Below, one piece after another: positions 1 through 6,180 of a stretch of 6,913 nt of DNA; the first letter of the stretch is position 1; the number at the start of each line of letters is the position of its first letter. A program made the position numbers and the translations under genes. Where the stretch lies: contig JAHEXM010000092.1 of NCBI GenBank assembly GCA_023252115.1, positions 1 through 6,913 of the forward strand, in the 5' to 3' direction. The notes under the pieces were generated by a model. The model worked only from the letters and a program-made list of their open reading frames with translations. It was not told where the DNA came from and searched no databases. This DNA is from Micrococcales bacterium (GTDB taxonomy: Bacteria; Actinomycetota; Actinomycetes; S36-B12; UBA10799).

Positions 1-36
1 ACCAAAGTCATGTCACCAGTGTCTCAGCCCCAATGC

Positions 37-57
37 TGCCTCCCAAGCCGGGAGGCA
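37..57 (+). promoter_or_regulatory. Hairpin enclosing the pepN Shine-Dalgarno sequence
   Basis: TGCCTCCC (37-44) and GGGAGGCA (50-57) are perfect complements: an 8-bp GC-rich stem with a 5-nt loop (AAGCC). The right arm contains GGGAGG, the best ribosome-binding site for pepN, 9 nt before ATG 65. Folding of the mRNA would therefore hide that site. No run of T follows the stem, so an intrinsic terminator for an upstream gene is less likely, but only 36 nt before it are visible. The pairing is seen directly; a regulatory role is inferred. Confidence 0.5.
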
Positions 58-64
58 ACCTAGG

Positions 65-2647
65 ATGCGTCGCATGCCTGCCAACGAGAATCTCACCCGA
101 GCCGAATGCGCTGAGCGATCGACAAAGATCAGTAACGTCAGCTACCGCGTTGATCTTGATCTCACCGGTGTTGGCGAGCCGGACCCTGCTTCCACGTTTC
201 GTTCAACAACGACGGTCGATTTTTCTTCTGAGCCAAACGCGTCTTCATGGATAGATTTGATCGCCGACTCCGTCGACTCGATTGAGCTCAACGGCGAGGC
301 GATCGATCCCGCTACAGCGTTCGACGGCGCGCGCATCTTGCTTTCCAGTTTAGATGAAATCAACAACCTGACGATCGTTGCCAACTGCACCTATATGCGC
401 TCAGGCGAAGGACTTCACCGCTTCATTGATCCGGTTGATCGGGAAACGTATCTATACACGCAGTTCGAAGTTGCAGACTCACGACGAATGTATGCCTGTT
501 TTGAACAACCTGACTTGAAGGCAACCTGGCAGCTCACAGTGACAGGTCCAGCACACTGGCAAGTCATCTCCAATTCACCAACGCCTGACCCCATTCGCGC
601 AGGCGATGCCTCCAACACGTGGCGGTTTGAACCAACACCGCGAATCTCGACTTACATCACTGCTTTGGTAGCTGGTGCCTTTCATGTTGTCCGCGACAGT
701 TACACGGGACCGCATGGGACTTATCCGCTTGGGGTGTATTGCCGCGCATCGCTTGCCGAGTACTTGGATGCCGATGACATCTTCTTGCTAACCAAACAAG
801 GGTTTGAGTTCTACGAAAAGGCTTTTGACTTCGGCTATCCGTTCGCCAAGTACGACCAACTCTTTGTTCCTGAGTTCAATGCAGGCGCAATGGAAAATGC
901 TGGCTGCGTAACATTTCTTGAAGACCTGGTTTTCCGTTCCCGGGTAACAAACGCAGCATATGAACAGCGTGCAAATACCATCCTGCACGAACTTGCGCAC
1001 ATGTGGTTTGGTGATTTGGTCACGATGTCGTGGTGGGACGACCTATGGCTGAATGAATCGTTTGCTGAATACGCCTCGCATTTTGCCAATGTCTCGGCGA
1101 CTCGTTTCACCGATGCGTGGACAACGTTTTTGAATCAACGCAAGGCGTGGGCATATCGCCAAGATCAACTACCTTCGACGCACCCAATCGCGGCAGACAT
1201 GGTTGACCTCGATGCGGTGCGGGTGAATTTCGATGGCATCACTTACGCCAAGGGGGCTGCAGCCTTGCGGCAACTCGTGGCTTGGGTCGGCGAAGAAGAG
1301 TTTTTTGACGGCATCCGGCAATACTTCAAAACACACCAGTGGGGCAATACGCGACTCTCGGACCTGCTTGATGCACTCAGTGCGGCATCGGGCCGTGACC
1401 TCAACGAATGGGCCAAGCAATGGCTACAGACTTCCGGCGTGAACTTGTTGCGGCCCGTCGTGACTGTCAACGCTGACAACACTTATGCCAGCGTTCGGAT
1501 CGAGCAAGAGCCGCCCAGTCAACCCGATGGCGTTGCACCGACACTCCGCGCACACCGCGTTGCGGTTGGTCTCTATGACCGGACGAATGGCTCACTAGCC
1601 CGGCGCCACCGTGTTGAGCTCGACTTGACCGGAACCGGTGTCGACATTCCCGAACTCGTTGGTGTGCCCGCGGCGGATTTGTTGTTAGTCAACGATGACG
1701 ATCTGACGTTTGCCAAGATTCGCCTCGATGATGCGAGTTTGGCGACCGCAGTCGAAGCTATTGGCGAGTTCACTGAGTCGTTGCCAAGGGCTCTGGTCTG
1801 GGGTGCTGCCTGGGACATGACTCGCGATGCCGAAATGTCGACAGGTGCCTATCTGAAATTGGCCTTGTCGGGTATCCCGAACGAAGACGACGTGGGCGTC
1901 GTTCAACAAGTCCTGCGCCAGTTGCGTGCAGCCATCGAGCTATATGCAGATCACGCGAACCGGCCGGTTTACCAAGTCGAGCTGGGCGCTGCGTTGCGCG
2001 GTTGGCTAACCGATGCCGCCCCGGGTAGCGATCATCAAGTCGCATTTGCAAGGTCGTTTGCCGCAGTCGCAACTTCCGAAGCCGATCTCGACCTGATTGC
2101 CGGACTTCTGGATGGCTCGGAAACCATCGAGGGTCTGGTCATCGACACCGACATGAGGTGGTCACTGCTCGAACGGCTGGTCATCCTTGCTAGAGCTGGC
2201 GATGCAGAAATCGACGCGGAAGTCGAACGTGACAACACGGCGACCGGCCACCGTCACGCTCAGCTCGTCCGCTCGGCGCGGCCAACGGTCGAAGCGAAAG
2301 CTGCCGCTTGGGATCAAGCACTAAATGACGCCGATCTGGCCAATCACCTCTTGGCGGCAACCATTGGCGGCATCATGATTAGCGAGCAACGTGAGTTGCT
2401 TCGACCTCACGTTTCGCAATACTTCGACTCAATTACGAGTACCTGGGCCAATCGCACTCCAGAAATGGCACAACAGATTGTTGCCGGTCTGTATCCAGCC
2501 CTGCTCGTCGAAGCCGAGACGATCACTCGCACCGAGGACTTCTTGAAACACACGCCGGAATTGGCCCCGGGCGCACGTCGCCTGATTGAAGAAGCCCTCG
2601 ATGGATTGTTGCGAGCAATGCGTTGTCAGGAGCGCGACGCCCGCTGA
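65..2647 (+). CDS. pepN: Aminopeptidase N (M1 family zinc metallopeptidase)
   Basis: Cytoplasmic zinc exopeptidase that removes N-terminal residues from peptides in the last steps of protein turnover. The 860-residue product has the whole M1 layout: an N-terminal beta domain (about 20-200), the substrate-binding GAMEN motif at 274-278, and the zinc site HELAH at 308-312 with the third ligand Glu331 in WLNE (HExxH-x18-E). Glu309 is the general base and Tyr394 in GITYAKG matches the catalytic tyrosine. A helical C-terminal half (about 530-860) fits the ERAP1-like C domain. The length is normal for actinobacterial PepN and there is no signal peptide. I chose ATG 65 because GGGAGG at 50-55 lies 9 nt upstream. 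ATG 74 (MPANENLTRAE) is a serious alternative, since family members usually begin close to the NLTR segment. The gene is intact and convergent with the DUF5130 gene. Confidence 0.97.
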   Translation: MRRMPANENLTRAECAERSTKISNVSYRVDLDLTGVGEPDPASTFRSTTTVDFSSEPNASSWIDLIADSVDSIELNGEAIDPATAFDGARILLSSLDEINNLTIVANCTYMRSGEGLHRFIDPVDRETYLYTQFEVADSRRMYACFEQPDLKATWQLTVTGPAHWQVISNSPTPDPIRAGDASNTWRFEPTPRISTYITALVAGAFHVVRDSYTGPHGTYPLGVYCRASLAEYLDADDIFLLTKQGFEFYEKAFDFGYPFAKYDQLFVPEFNAGAMENAGCVTFLEDLVFRSRVTNAAYEQRANTILHELAHMWFGDLVTMSWWDDLWLNESFAEYASHFANVSATRFTDAWTTFLNQRKAWAYRQDQLPSTHPIAADMVDLDAVRVNFDGITYAKGAAALRQLVAWVGEEEFFDGIRQYFKTHQWGNTRLSDLLDALSAASGRDLNEWAKQWLQTSGVNLLRPVVTVNADNTYASVRIEQEPPSQPDGVAPTLRAHRVAVGLYDRTNGSLARRHRVELDLTGTGVDIPELVGVPAADLLLVNDDDLTFAKIRLDDASLATAVEAIGEFTESLPRALVWGAAWDMTRDAEMSTGAYLKLALSGIPNEDDVGVVQQVLRQLRAAIELYADHANRPVYQVELGAALRGWLTDAAPGSDHQVAFARSFAAVATSEADLDLIAGLLDGSETIEGLVIDTDMRWSLLERLVILARAGDAEIDAEVERDNTATGHRHAQLVRSARPTVEAKAAAWDQALNDADLANHLLAATIGGIMISEQRELLRPHVSQYFDSITSTWANRTPEMAQQIVAGLYPALLVEAETITRTEDFLKHTPELAPGARRLIEEALDGLLRAMRCQERDAR

Positions 2648-2667
2648 GTTTGGCCGCTGCCCCACCC

Positions 2668-2720
2668 CCGCAATGTGGAACATCCCGTCCATAGTCAGCA
2701 CACTTTGTTCCACTTTGCGG
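2668..2720. terminator. Inverted repeat between convergent genes, candidate two-way terminator
   Basis: CCGCAATGTGGAACA (2668-2682) pairs with TGTTCCACTTTGCGG (2706-2720): 14 of 15 positions match, with one T-T mismatch at 2674/2714 and a 23-nt loop. It lies in the 89-bp gap between the pepN stop (2645-2647) and the stop of the facing DUF5130 gene (2737-2739), downstream of both. No T tract follows either arm, so it would be an atypical hairpin terminator or mRNA 3'-end stabiliser, a form often suggested for actinobacteria. The repeat is plain in the sequence; its function is inferred from its position. Confidence 0.55.
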
Positions 2721-2736
2721 AACGGGAATGGGCCGA

Positions 2737-3174
2737 CTAACCGGGTTGGTCGGTGTGCAGAGTCGCTGGAACACGCGCATGCTCGGCCAACACGAAAATG
2801 CCGTCACGCAAACCTGCGGCAATATCACCAATCGCGAAGCGAGAAGTCATGGCTAGCGAAGCGAGCTGACATGCGCGCTGATCGACTCGCTCAACGATGA
2901 GTGGGCCGGTCACAATCTCGAGAGTTCGCTGATCCGGGTCAACCGCGATCAAGACGCTAAGTCCCGGGTCGGCCATCTTTCGCTGGAGTGCAATCGCTGA
3001 GTCTCGACCAGCTGGCAGGGCACCTACGTAGATGCTAAAGCGCAGACCAGTAATCGCATGCGCCGTCGCAAGGTTCTTTTCCAGCGAGGCCGTCTGAGGC
3101 GTGGTAAACGGGCTGTCGAGCATCTGGTCGCCGACTCGCTCGGCGAACGGATCACCAGCGGGCACTGACTCCAC
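2737..3174 (-). CDS. DUF5130 family protein (TPM-like domain), function unknown
   Basis: A small protein of 145 residues resembling the actinobacterial DUF5130 family, which I associate with TPM-type (TLP18.3/Psb32/MOLO-1-like) domains. The recognisable core reads LRFSIYVGAL, then SVLIAVDPDQRTLEIVTGP, then a helical segment and a C-terminal GDIAAGLRDGIFVL stretch. The DPDQR-x-LEIV segment is the most family-like. I see no clear transmembrane helix. I chose GTG at 3174 because GGGAGGGG (3185-3178) stands just upstream; GTG 3165 and the longer ATG 3207 are alternatives. With GTG 3174 the gene overlaps the end of ctaJ by 23 nt, so the two are probably co-transcribed and translationally coupled. 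The biochemical function is unknown. Linkage to ctaJ hints at a membrane or cytochrome-oxidase-related role, which is inference only. Confidence 0.8.
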   Translation of the reverse strand: MESVPAGDPFAERVGDQMLDSPFTTPQTASLEKNLATAHAITGLRFSIYVGALPAGRDSAIALQRKMADPGLSVLIAVDPDQRTLEIVTGPLIVERVDQRACQLASLAMTSRFAIGDIAAGLRDGIFVLAEHARVPATLHTDQPG

Positions 3175-3487
3175 CTTCCCCTCCCGAACCAGGCACCGTG
3201 GATGCAAGTTCAGGGATTTCTTGCATGATCATCTCTTCACCTACGACGGGGGCGTCAAGTTCGGCGACCGCAGCGGCAGACTCAAACTCCTCGGCATCTG
3301 TAACAGGACCGCTCAGTGCGGCATTGATCAAAACTGGTTCGTGCTCCCAAGGCTCTCCGGGGCGGTAGCGACCAGCCCGAGTCCACGCAGGCGCCAGGAT
3401 GAAGGCGACCAGGATCAGCAGAACTACTGCCGGAATTCCGACAAAAATAATGAACGATGCCAGCGGTGTGAGGTTGCCGTTTGCCAC
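3152..3487 (-). CDS. ctaJ: Cytochrome aa3 oxidase subunit CtaJ
   Basis: A single-pass membrane protein of 111 residues. It resembles CtaJ, the actinobacterial accessory subunit of cytochrome aa3 oxidase found in the mycobacterial bc1-aa3 respiratory supercomplex. One hydrophobic helix spans about residues 8-33 (LASFIIFVGIPAVVLLILVA). It is followed by the family-like RYRPGEPWEHEPVLI at 40-54, an acidic Ala/Glu-rich linker, and a GGEGGVSARW tail resembling the Gly-rich ...SGKW/SxRW end of other CtaJ proteins. The start is chosen as GTG 3487, which places the helix at the N terminus as in relatives, but I see no good Shine-Dalgarno site before it. GTG 3556 (134 residues, TAGG upstream) and ATG 3658 (168 residues) are in frame, yet add an Arg-rich stretch without family resemblance. 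Neighbouring DUF5130 and pepN genes match the mycobacterial order as I remember it. Confidence 0.82.
   Translation of the reverse strand: MANGNLTPLASFIIFVGIPAVVLLILVAFILAPAWTRAGRYRPGEPWEHEPVLINAALSGPVTDAEEFESAAAVAELDAPVVGEEMIMQEIPELASTVPGSGGEGGVSARW
3178..3185 (-). promoter_or_regulatory. Strong Shine-Dalgarno site deciding the DUF5130 start
   Basis: Read on the minus strand this is GGGAGGGG, ending 3 nt before GTG 3174; the GGGAGG core is 5 nt away. It lies inside the 3' end of ctaJ. It favours GTG 3174 over ATG 3207, which lies upstream of it, and over GTG 3165, which is about 14 nt from the GGGAGG core. Confidence 0.65.
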
Positions 3488-3675
3488 AGAGAAACCGTAT
3501 CGCCATGCGGGCCGCGGCGCCCGTCGAGTGCTCCTCGTGCCACGTCCCTCGCCCACATGGCCTAAACCCGCCGCAATTGCATACCGAAAAGGTGTTGCGA
3601 ACAGGTGCCCTACGCGCTCTTGGTGTTGGCGGCGGAAAACCGTCAGCTGGAAGCTCAAGAGATAGGCGGAACGTC
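3488..3675. other. Divergent intergenic region between ctaJ and the rbpA-like gene
   Basis: This 188-bp stretch separates two divergent starts and should carry the promoters of both the ctaJ-DUF5130 operon and the rbpA-like gene. I found no convincing -35/-10 pair on either strand, and no clear sigma-R-type (GGAAT/GTT) promoter. Open frames cross it on both strands (in-frame extensions of ctaJ and of the rbpA-like gene), but neither extension resembles the families concerned, so I treat it as non-coding. Just before the rbpA-like start is AGGCGGA (3664-3670), a modest ribosome-binding site. Confidence 0.5.
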
Positions 3676-4065
3676 ATGGAACCCCAACGGTTGAGGCTGG
3701 TGAGCGGATCTCGCAGCGGCGGGCTAGCGTCATTCAAGAGCGACATCGCCGACATTGCGCCCTCATCAAACATCTCGTATCAATGCACCCATGGGCATCG
3801 CTTCTTTGTTCGGTACTCATATGAGGCAGAGACGCTTCCCAACCAAGTCGGATGCAAGCACTGCCACAAATTGAGTTACGCGATCACTGCGGACCCCCGA
3901 CTGACCGACGTGGTCGACGATGTGGCCAACTCACCTGCCGTGCGCCGACGCGTGACGCCGTTACGCTCCCTGCACATGAGGCGTAGCGAAAAGGACTTGC
4001 AGGCTTTACTTGATCGTGCGCTCGAACTACTTCACGGCTCGACTAACGCCAGCCGAGCCACCTAA
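3676..4065 (+). CDS. RbpA-like RNA polymerase-binding protein, diverged
   Basis: A protein of 129 residues that aligns from memory along its length with RbpA, the actinobacterial factor that binds RNA polymerase and primary-type sigma factors and aids promoter opening. The N-terminal LVSGSRSGGLASF (8-20) and DIAPS (26-30) match the RbpA N-terminal tail. The core domain keeps zinc ligands Cys37, His41, Cys60 and Cys63 (C-x3-H-x18-C-x2-C; S. coelicolor RbpA has C-x3-H-x17-C-x2-C), including GHRF and an AE-x-x-P segment. A basic linker (RRR, 90-92) leads to the sigma-interaction helix, TPLRSLHMRRSEKDLQALLD, which aligns without gaps to THWDMLMERR-x-x-EEL. The Arg-Arg pair (102-103) is kept, but the His-Trp-Asp-Met part is lost. 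ATG 3676 has AGGCGGA upstream and gives the normal RbpA length; the frame stays open upstream without similarity. It is diverged enough to be a paralogue (compare RbpB of Streptomyces) rather than the main RbpA. Confidence 0.8.
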   Translation: MEPQRLRLVSGSRSGGLASFKSDIADIAPSSNISYQCTHGHRFFVRYSYEAETLPNQVGCKHCHKLSYAITADPRLTDVVDDVANSPAVRRRVTPLRSLHMRRSEKDLQALLDRALELLHGSTNASRAT

Positions 4066-6180
4066 AGCCTGCAACAACAACAAAACATTCGGTAGTTGCG
4101 GAAAATCTTCGAGCAACACTGGCTTTCCATCGGGCCCGCACAGCGGAATGCGCCAGTTCGGATACTCCTTGTTGGTACCCGGCTGATTCTGAGTTCGCCG
4201 CTCGCCAACGAGGTCAGCCAACGAAACATTCAGAAGTTTCGCCGGTGTCCTTGTCAGCAGTCGATGCAACGCAATAACCATTTCGGCTTCTGATGATCCT
4301 GGACGCATCAACCCGCTCGACTCGAGCAGTTCACGCCATTGGGCAATTTCCAACTGGTGATGTGCCTCTTCCTCTTCAACCGAAGTCGTCAGCAATCCCA
4401 ATTCGTGTCGCAGTTTCACGTGGTCGCCAGCGATGTACCCAGCCGTTGGCGGCAAATCGTGAACTGTGACCGAGGCCATCGTGTTCTCGCGCCAAGTGTT
4501 AACCGGCAACGGGCCGTCATCGTTCCGCTCGAACCACAGGATGCTGGTGCCGAGGATTCCGCGTTCAGCCAGGAAATCTTGGACCCAGGGTTCGACGGTT
4601 CCTAGGTCCTCGCCAACGACCACTGCACCGGCTCGATGTGCTTCCAGGACCAGGATGTCGACCATTGCTTGGTGGTCGTACCGCACATACGTTCCAGATC
4701 CTGGGGGTAGACCTTCGGGGATCCACCACAGCCGAAACAAGCCAAGCACGTGATCAATGCGCAGACCGCCTGAATGTCGAAGCAACGTGCGCAACATGTC
4801 GCGGTAAGGCGCGTAGCCAGCTTCAGCAAGTTTGTCTGGACGCCGGGGAGGTTGAGACCAATCCTGTCCCACTTGATTGAACGCGTCAGGCGGTGCACCA
4901 ACTGTCACCCCACGCGCCATGACGTCGGCCTCTGACCAGGATTCCGCTCCGAATTGGTGAACGCCGACCGCGAGATCGTGCATGACACCCAACGACATTC
5001 CTGATTCGCGCGCCGCGTTCTGCGCCGAAGCCATCTGACCATCGAGTACCCACTGCAGCCAGCGGTGAAACTCAATTCGATACGCAAGCCGAATCGACTC
5101 TTCTGCAACCGCTGGACTACGCGGGTCCTGCAAAGCCAGTGGCCATTCATTCCATTTACGGCCATACTCTTCGGCCAACGCGCACCAGGTAGCAAAGTCA
5201 GTGAGCCCTTGGTCCTGCTGCGCCAAATAGTCGCGAAATTCCGACTTACGACCCTGAGTCAGTGGCACTTGGTAAACGAGTTCCAACGCTAACCGCTTTG
5301 CCGCCCAGGACGTATCGCGATCGATCAGGTCCGAAGTCAAGTCGGCTTCGTACAAGGGTTTACGGATTGCCTCGATCCGTTCACGGTCAGTTGGTTCGAG
5401 ATAGGCAAACTCGGGGATTTCTTCGACTCGGATGTACAGCGGGTTCGCGAACCGCCGCGAAACCGGCAGATACGGCGAGGGTTCCATCGGTGGTGTTGGC
5501 GAACCCGCATGGAGTGGATTCACCAAGACATAGTCGGCACCCAGGTCGCGGCCAAAGAAGCTCGCCATGTCGGCAAGGTCCGCAAGGTCACCGATCCCCC
5601 ACGACTTACGCGAACGCACCGAATACAGCTGGGTAGCGATCCCCCAGCCCCGTCGTCGATCGATGGACGCTGGCAGGTTCAACCGAGTCGGTGCAACAAC
5701 GAGCGGACACGATCCTTGTTCGCCGGACGTCTCGGCCACCAACCGATGCCATCCCAACGGCAGATCGTGTGGCAGTCGGTAGACAAACTCAGAGATTCGC
5801 TGACCATGTATCTCGCCATGTGTCCCGCGCTCTCGAATGCGCACAACGTCAAAGCGTCGAGTCCCATCCTCGAGATCTACCCAGACCCGAACCGATGCGT
5901 CGTGCACTGCGTGGACCCACGTGTCCCACGGGTCTGAGTTGGTATCAGCCTGTTGGCGGACAACAACAATCGGTGGAACCATGCGTTGCCATTTGGCATC
6001 AGAGAGTTCCTTCAATTCTCTTCGGCATGATTCCGGCGTCGCAGCATCAACACCAAGTGCACTCAGCACTTCGCGAACGACCGCGCCTTCGACAACGTGG
6101 TGAACCTTGGTTTGATCCCAGTACTCAATTGCGACTCCGTGCGCCTGGGCCAGAGCCGCAAGGTCTTTGTCGACAGTCAC
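4027..6180 (-). CDS. malQ: 4-alpha-glucanotransferase (amylomaltase, GH77)
   Basis: A cytoplasmic enzyme that transfers 4-alpha-glucan segments between maltodextrins, releasing glucose, in maltose and glycogen/maltodextrin metabolism. The 717-residue product is the long MalQ form: an N-terminal extension with a beta-rich domain (about 70-165), then the GH77 barrel from about 178 (GWGIATQLYSVRSRKSWGIGD). Motifs include SPYLPVSRRFANPLYI (235-250), nucleophile Asp476 in LRIDHVLG, acid/base Glu524 in VVGEDLGTVEP, and the third carboxylate Asp575 in TVHDLPP. Their spacing agrees with known amylomaltases. The start is GTG 6180, overlapping the amidase stop as GTGA, so translation is probably coupled; only a weak GGA precedes it. 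The last 12 codons and the stop overlap the tail of the convergent RbpA-like gene. The gene appears intact. Confidence 0.96.
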   Translation of the reverse strand: MTVDKDLAALAQAHGVAIEYWDQTKVHHVVEGAVVREVLSALGVDAATPESCRRELKELSDAKWQRMVPPIVVVRQQADTNSDPWDTWVHAVHDASVRVWVDLEDGTRRFDVVRIRERGTHGEIHGQRISEFVYRLPHDLPLGWHRLVAETSGEQGSCPLVVAPTRLNLPASIDRRRGWGIATQLYSVRSRKSWGIGDLADLADMASFFGRDLGADYVLVNPLHAGSPTPPMEPSPYLPVSRRFANPLYIRVEEIPEFAYLEPTDRERIEAIRKPLYEADLTSDLIDRDTSWAAKRLALELVYQVPLTQGRKSEFRDYLAQQDQGLTDFATWCALAEEYGRKWNEWPLALQDPRSPAVAEESIRLAYRIEFHRWLQWVLDGQMASAQNAARESGMSLGVMHDLAVGVHQFGAESWSEADVMARGVTVGAPPDAFNQVGQDWSQPPRRPDKLAEAGYAPYRDMLRTLLRHSGGLRIDHVLGLFRLWWIPEGLPPGSGTYVRYDHQAMVDILVLEAHRAGAVVVGEDLGTVEPWVQDFLAERGILGTSILWFERNDDGPLPVNTWRENTMASVTVHDLPPTAGYIAGDHVKLRHELGLLTTSVEEEEAHHQLEIAQWRELLESSGLMRPGSSEAEMVIALHRLLTRTPAKLLNVSLADLVGERRTQNQPGTNKEYPNWRIPLCGPDGKPVLLEDFPQLPNVLLLLQALGGSAGVSRAVK
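4036..4059. other. Small inverted repeat in the rbpA-like/malQ 3' overlap
   Basis: GGCTCG (4036-4041) and CGAGCC (4054-4059) form a perfect 6-bp stem with a 12-nt loop, inside the region where both convergent genes end. No T tract follows in either direction. It may help end or stabilise both transcripts, but a stem this short can occur by chance. Confidence 0.25.

Noticed and set aside
2834..2865. Direct repeat GCGAAGCGAG at 2834-2843 and 2856-2865
   Set aside because: Only 10 bp, two copies, inside the DUF5130 coding sequence, where it is read in different frames; probably chance.
3101..3565. Plus-strand open frame of 154 codons opposite ctaJ and DUF5130
   Set aside because: It lies antisense to two recognisable genes, its translation is rich in Arg/Ser/Pro with no family resemblance, and it fits a shadow frame.
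3540..3640. Possible minus-strand promoter elements for ctaJ (TATGCA near 3587, TTCGCA upstream)
   Set aside because: Spacing is wrong for a standard -35/-10 pair and the hexamers match poorly.
3481..3675. N-terminal extension of the plus-strand frame ahead of the RbpA-like gene (TTG 3481), with a CSSCH motif that looks like a haem or metal site
   Set aside because: The RbpA-like homology begins just after ATG 3676, which has a ribosome-binding site and gives the normal family length. The extension would span the control region and overlap the ctaJ start; the CxxCH motif is probably chance.
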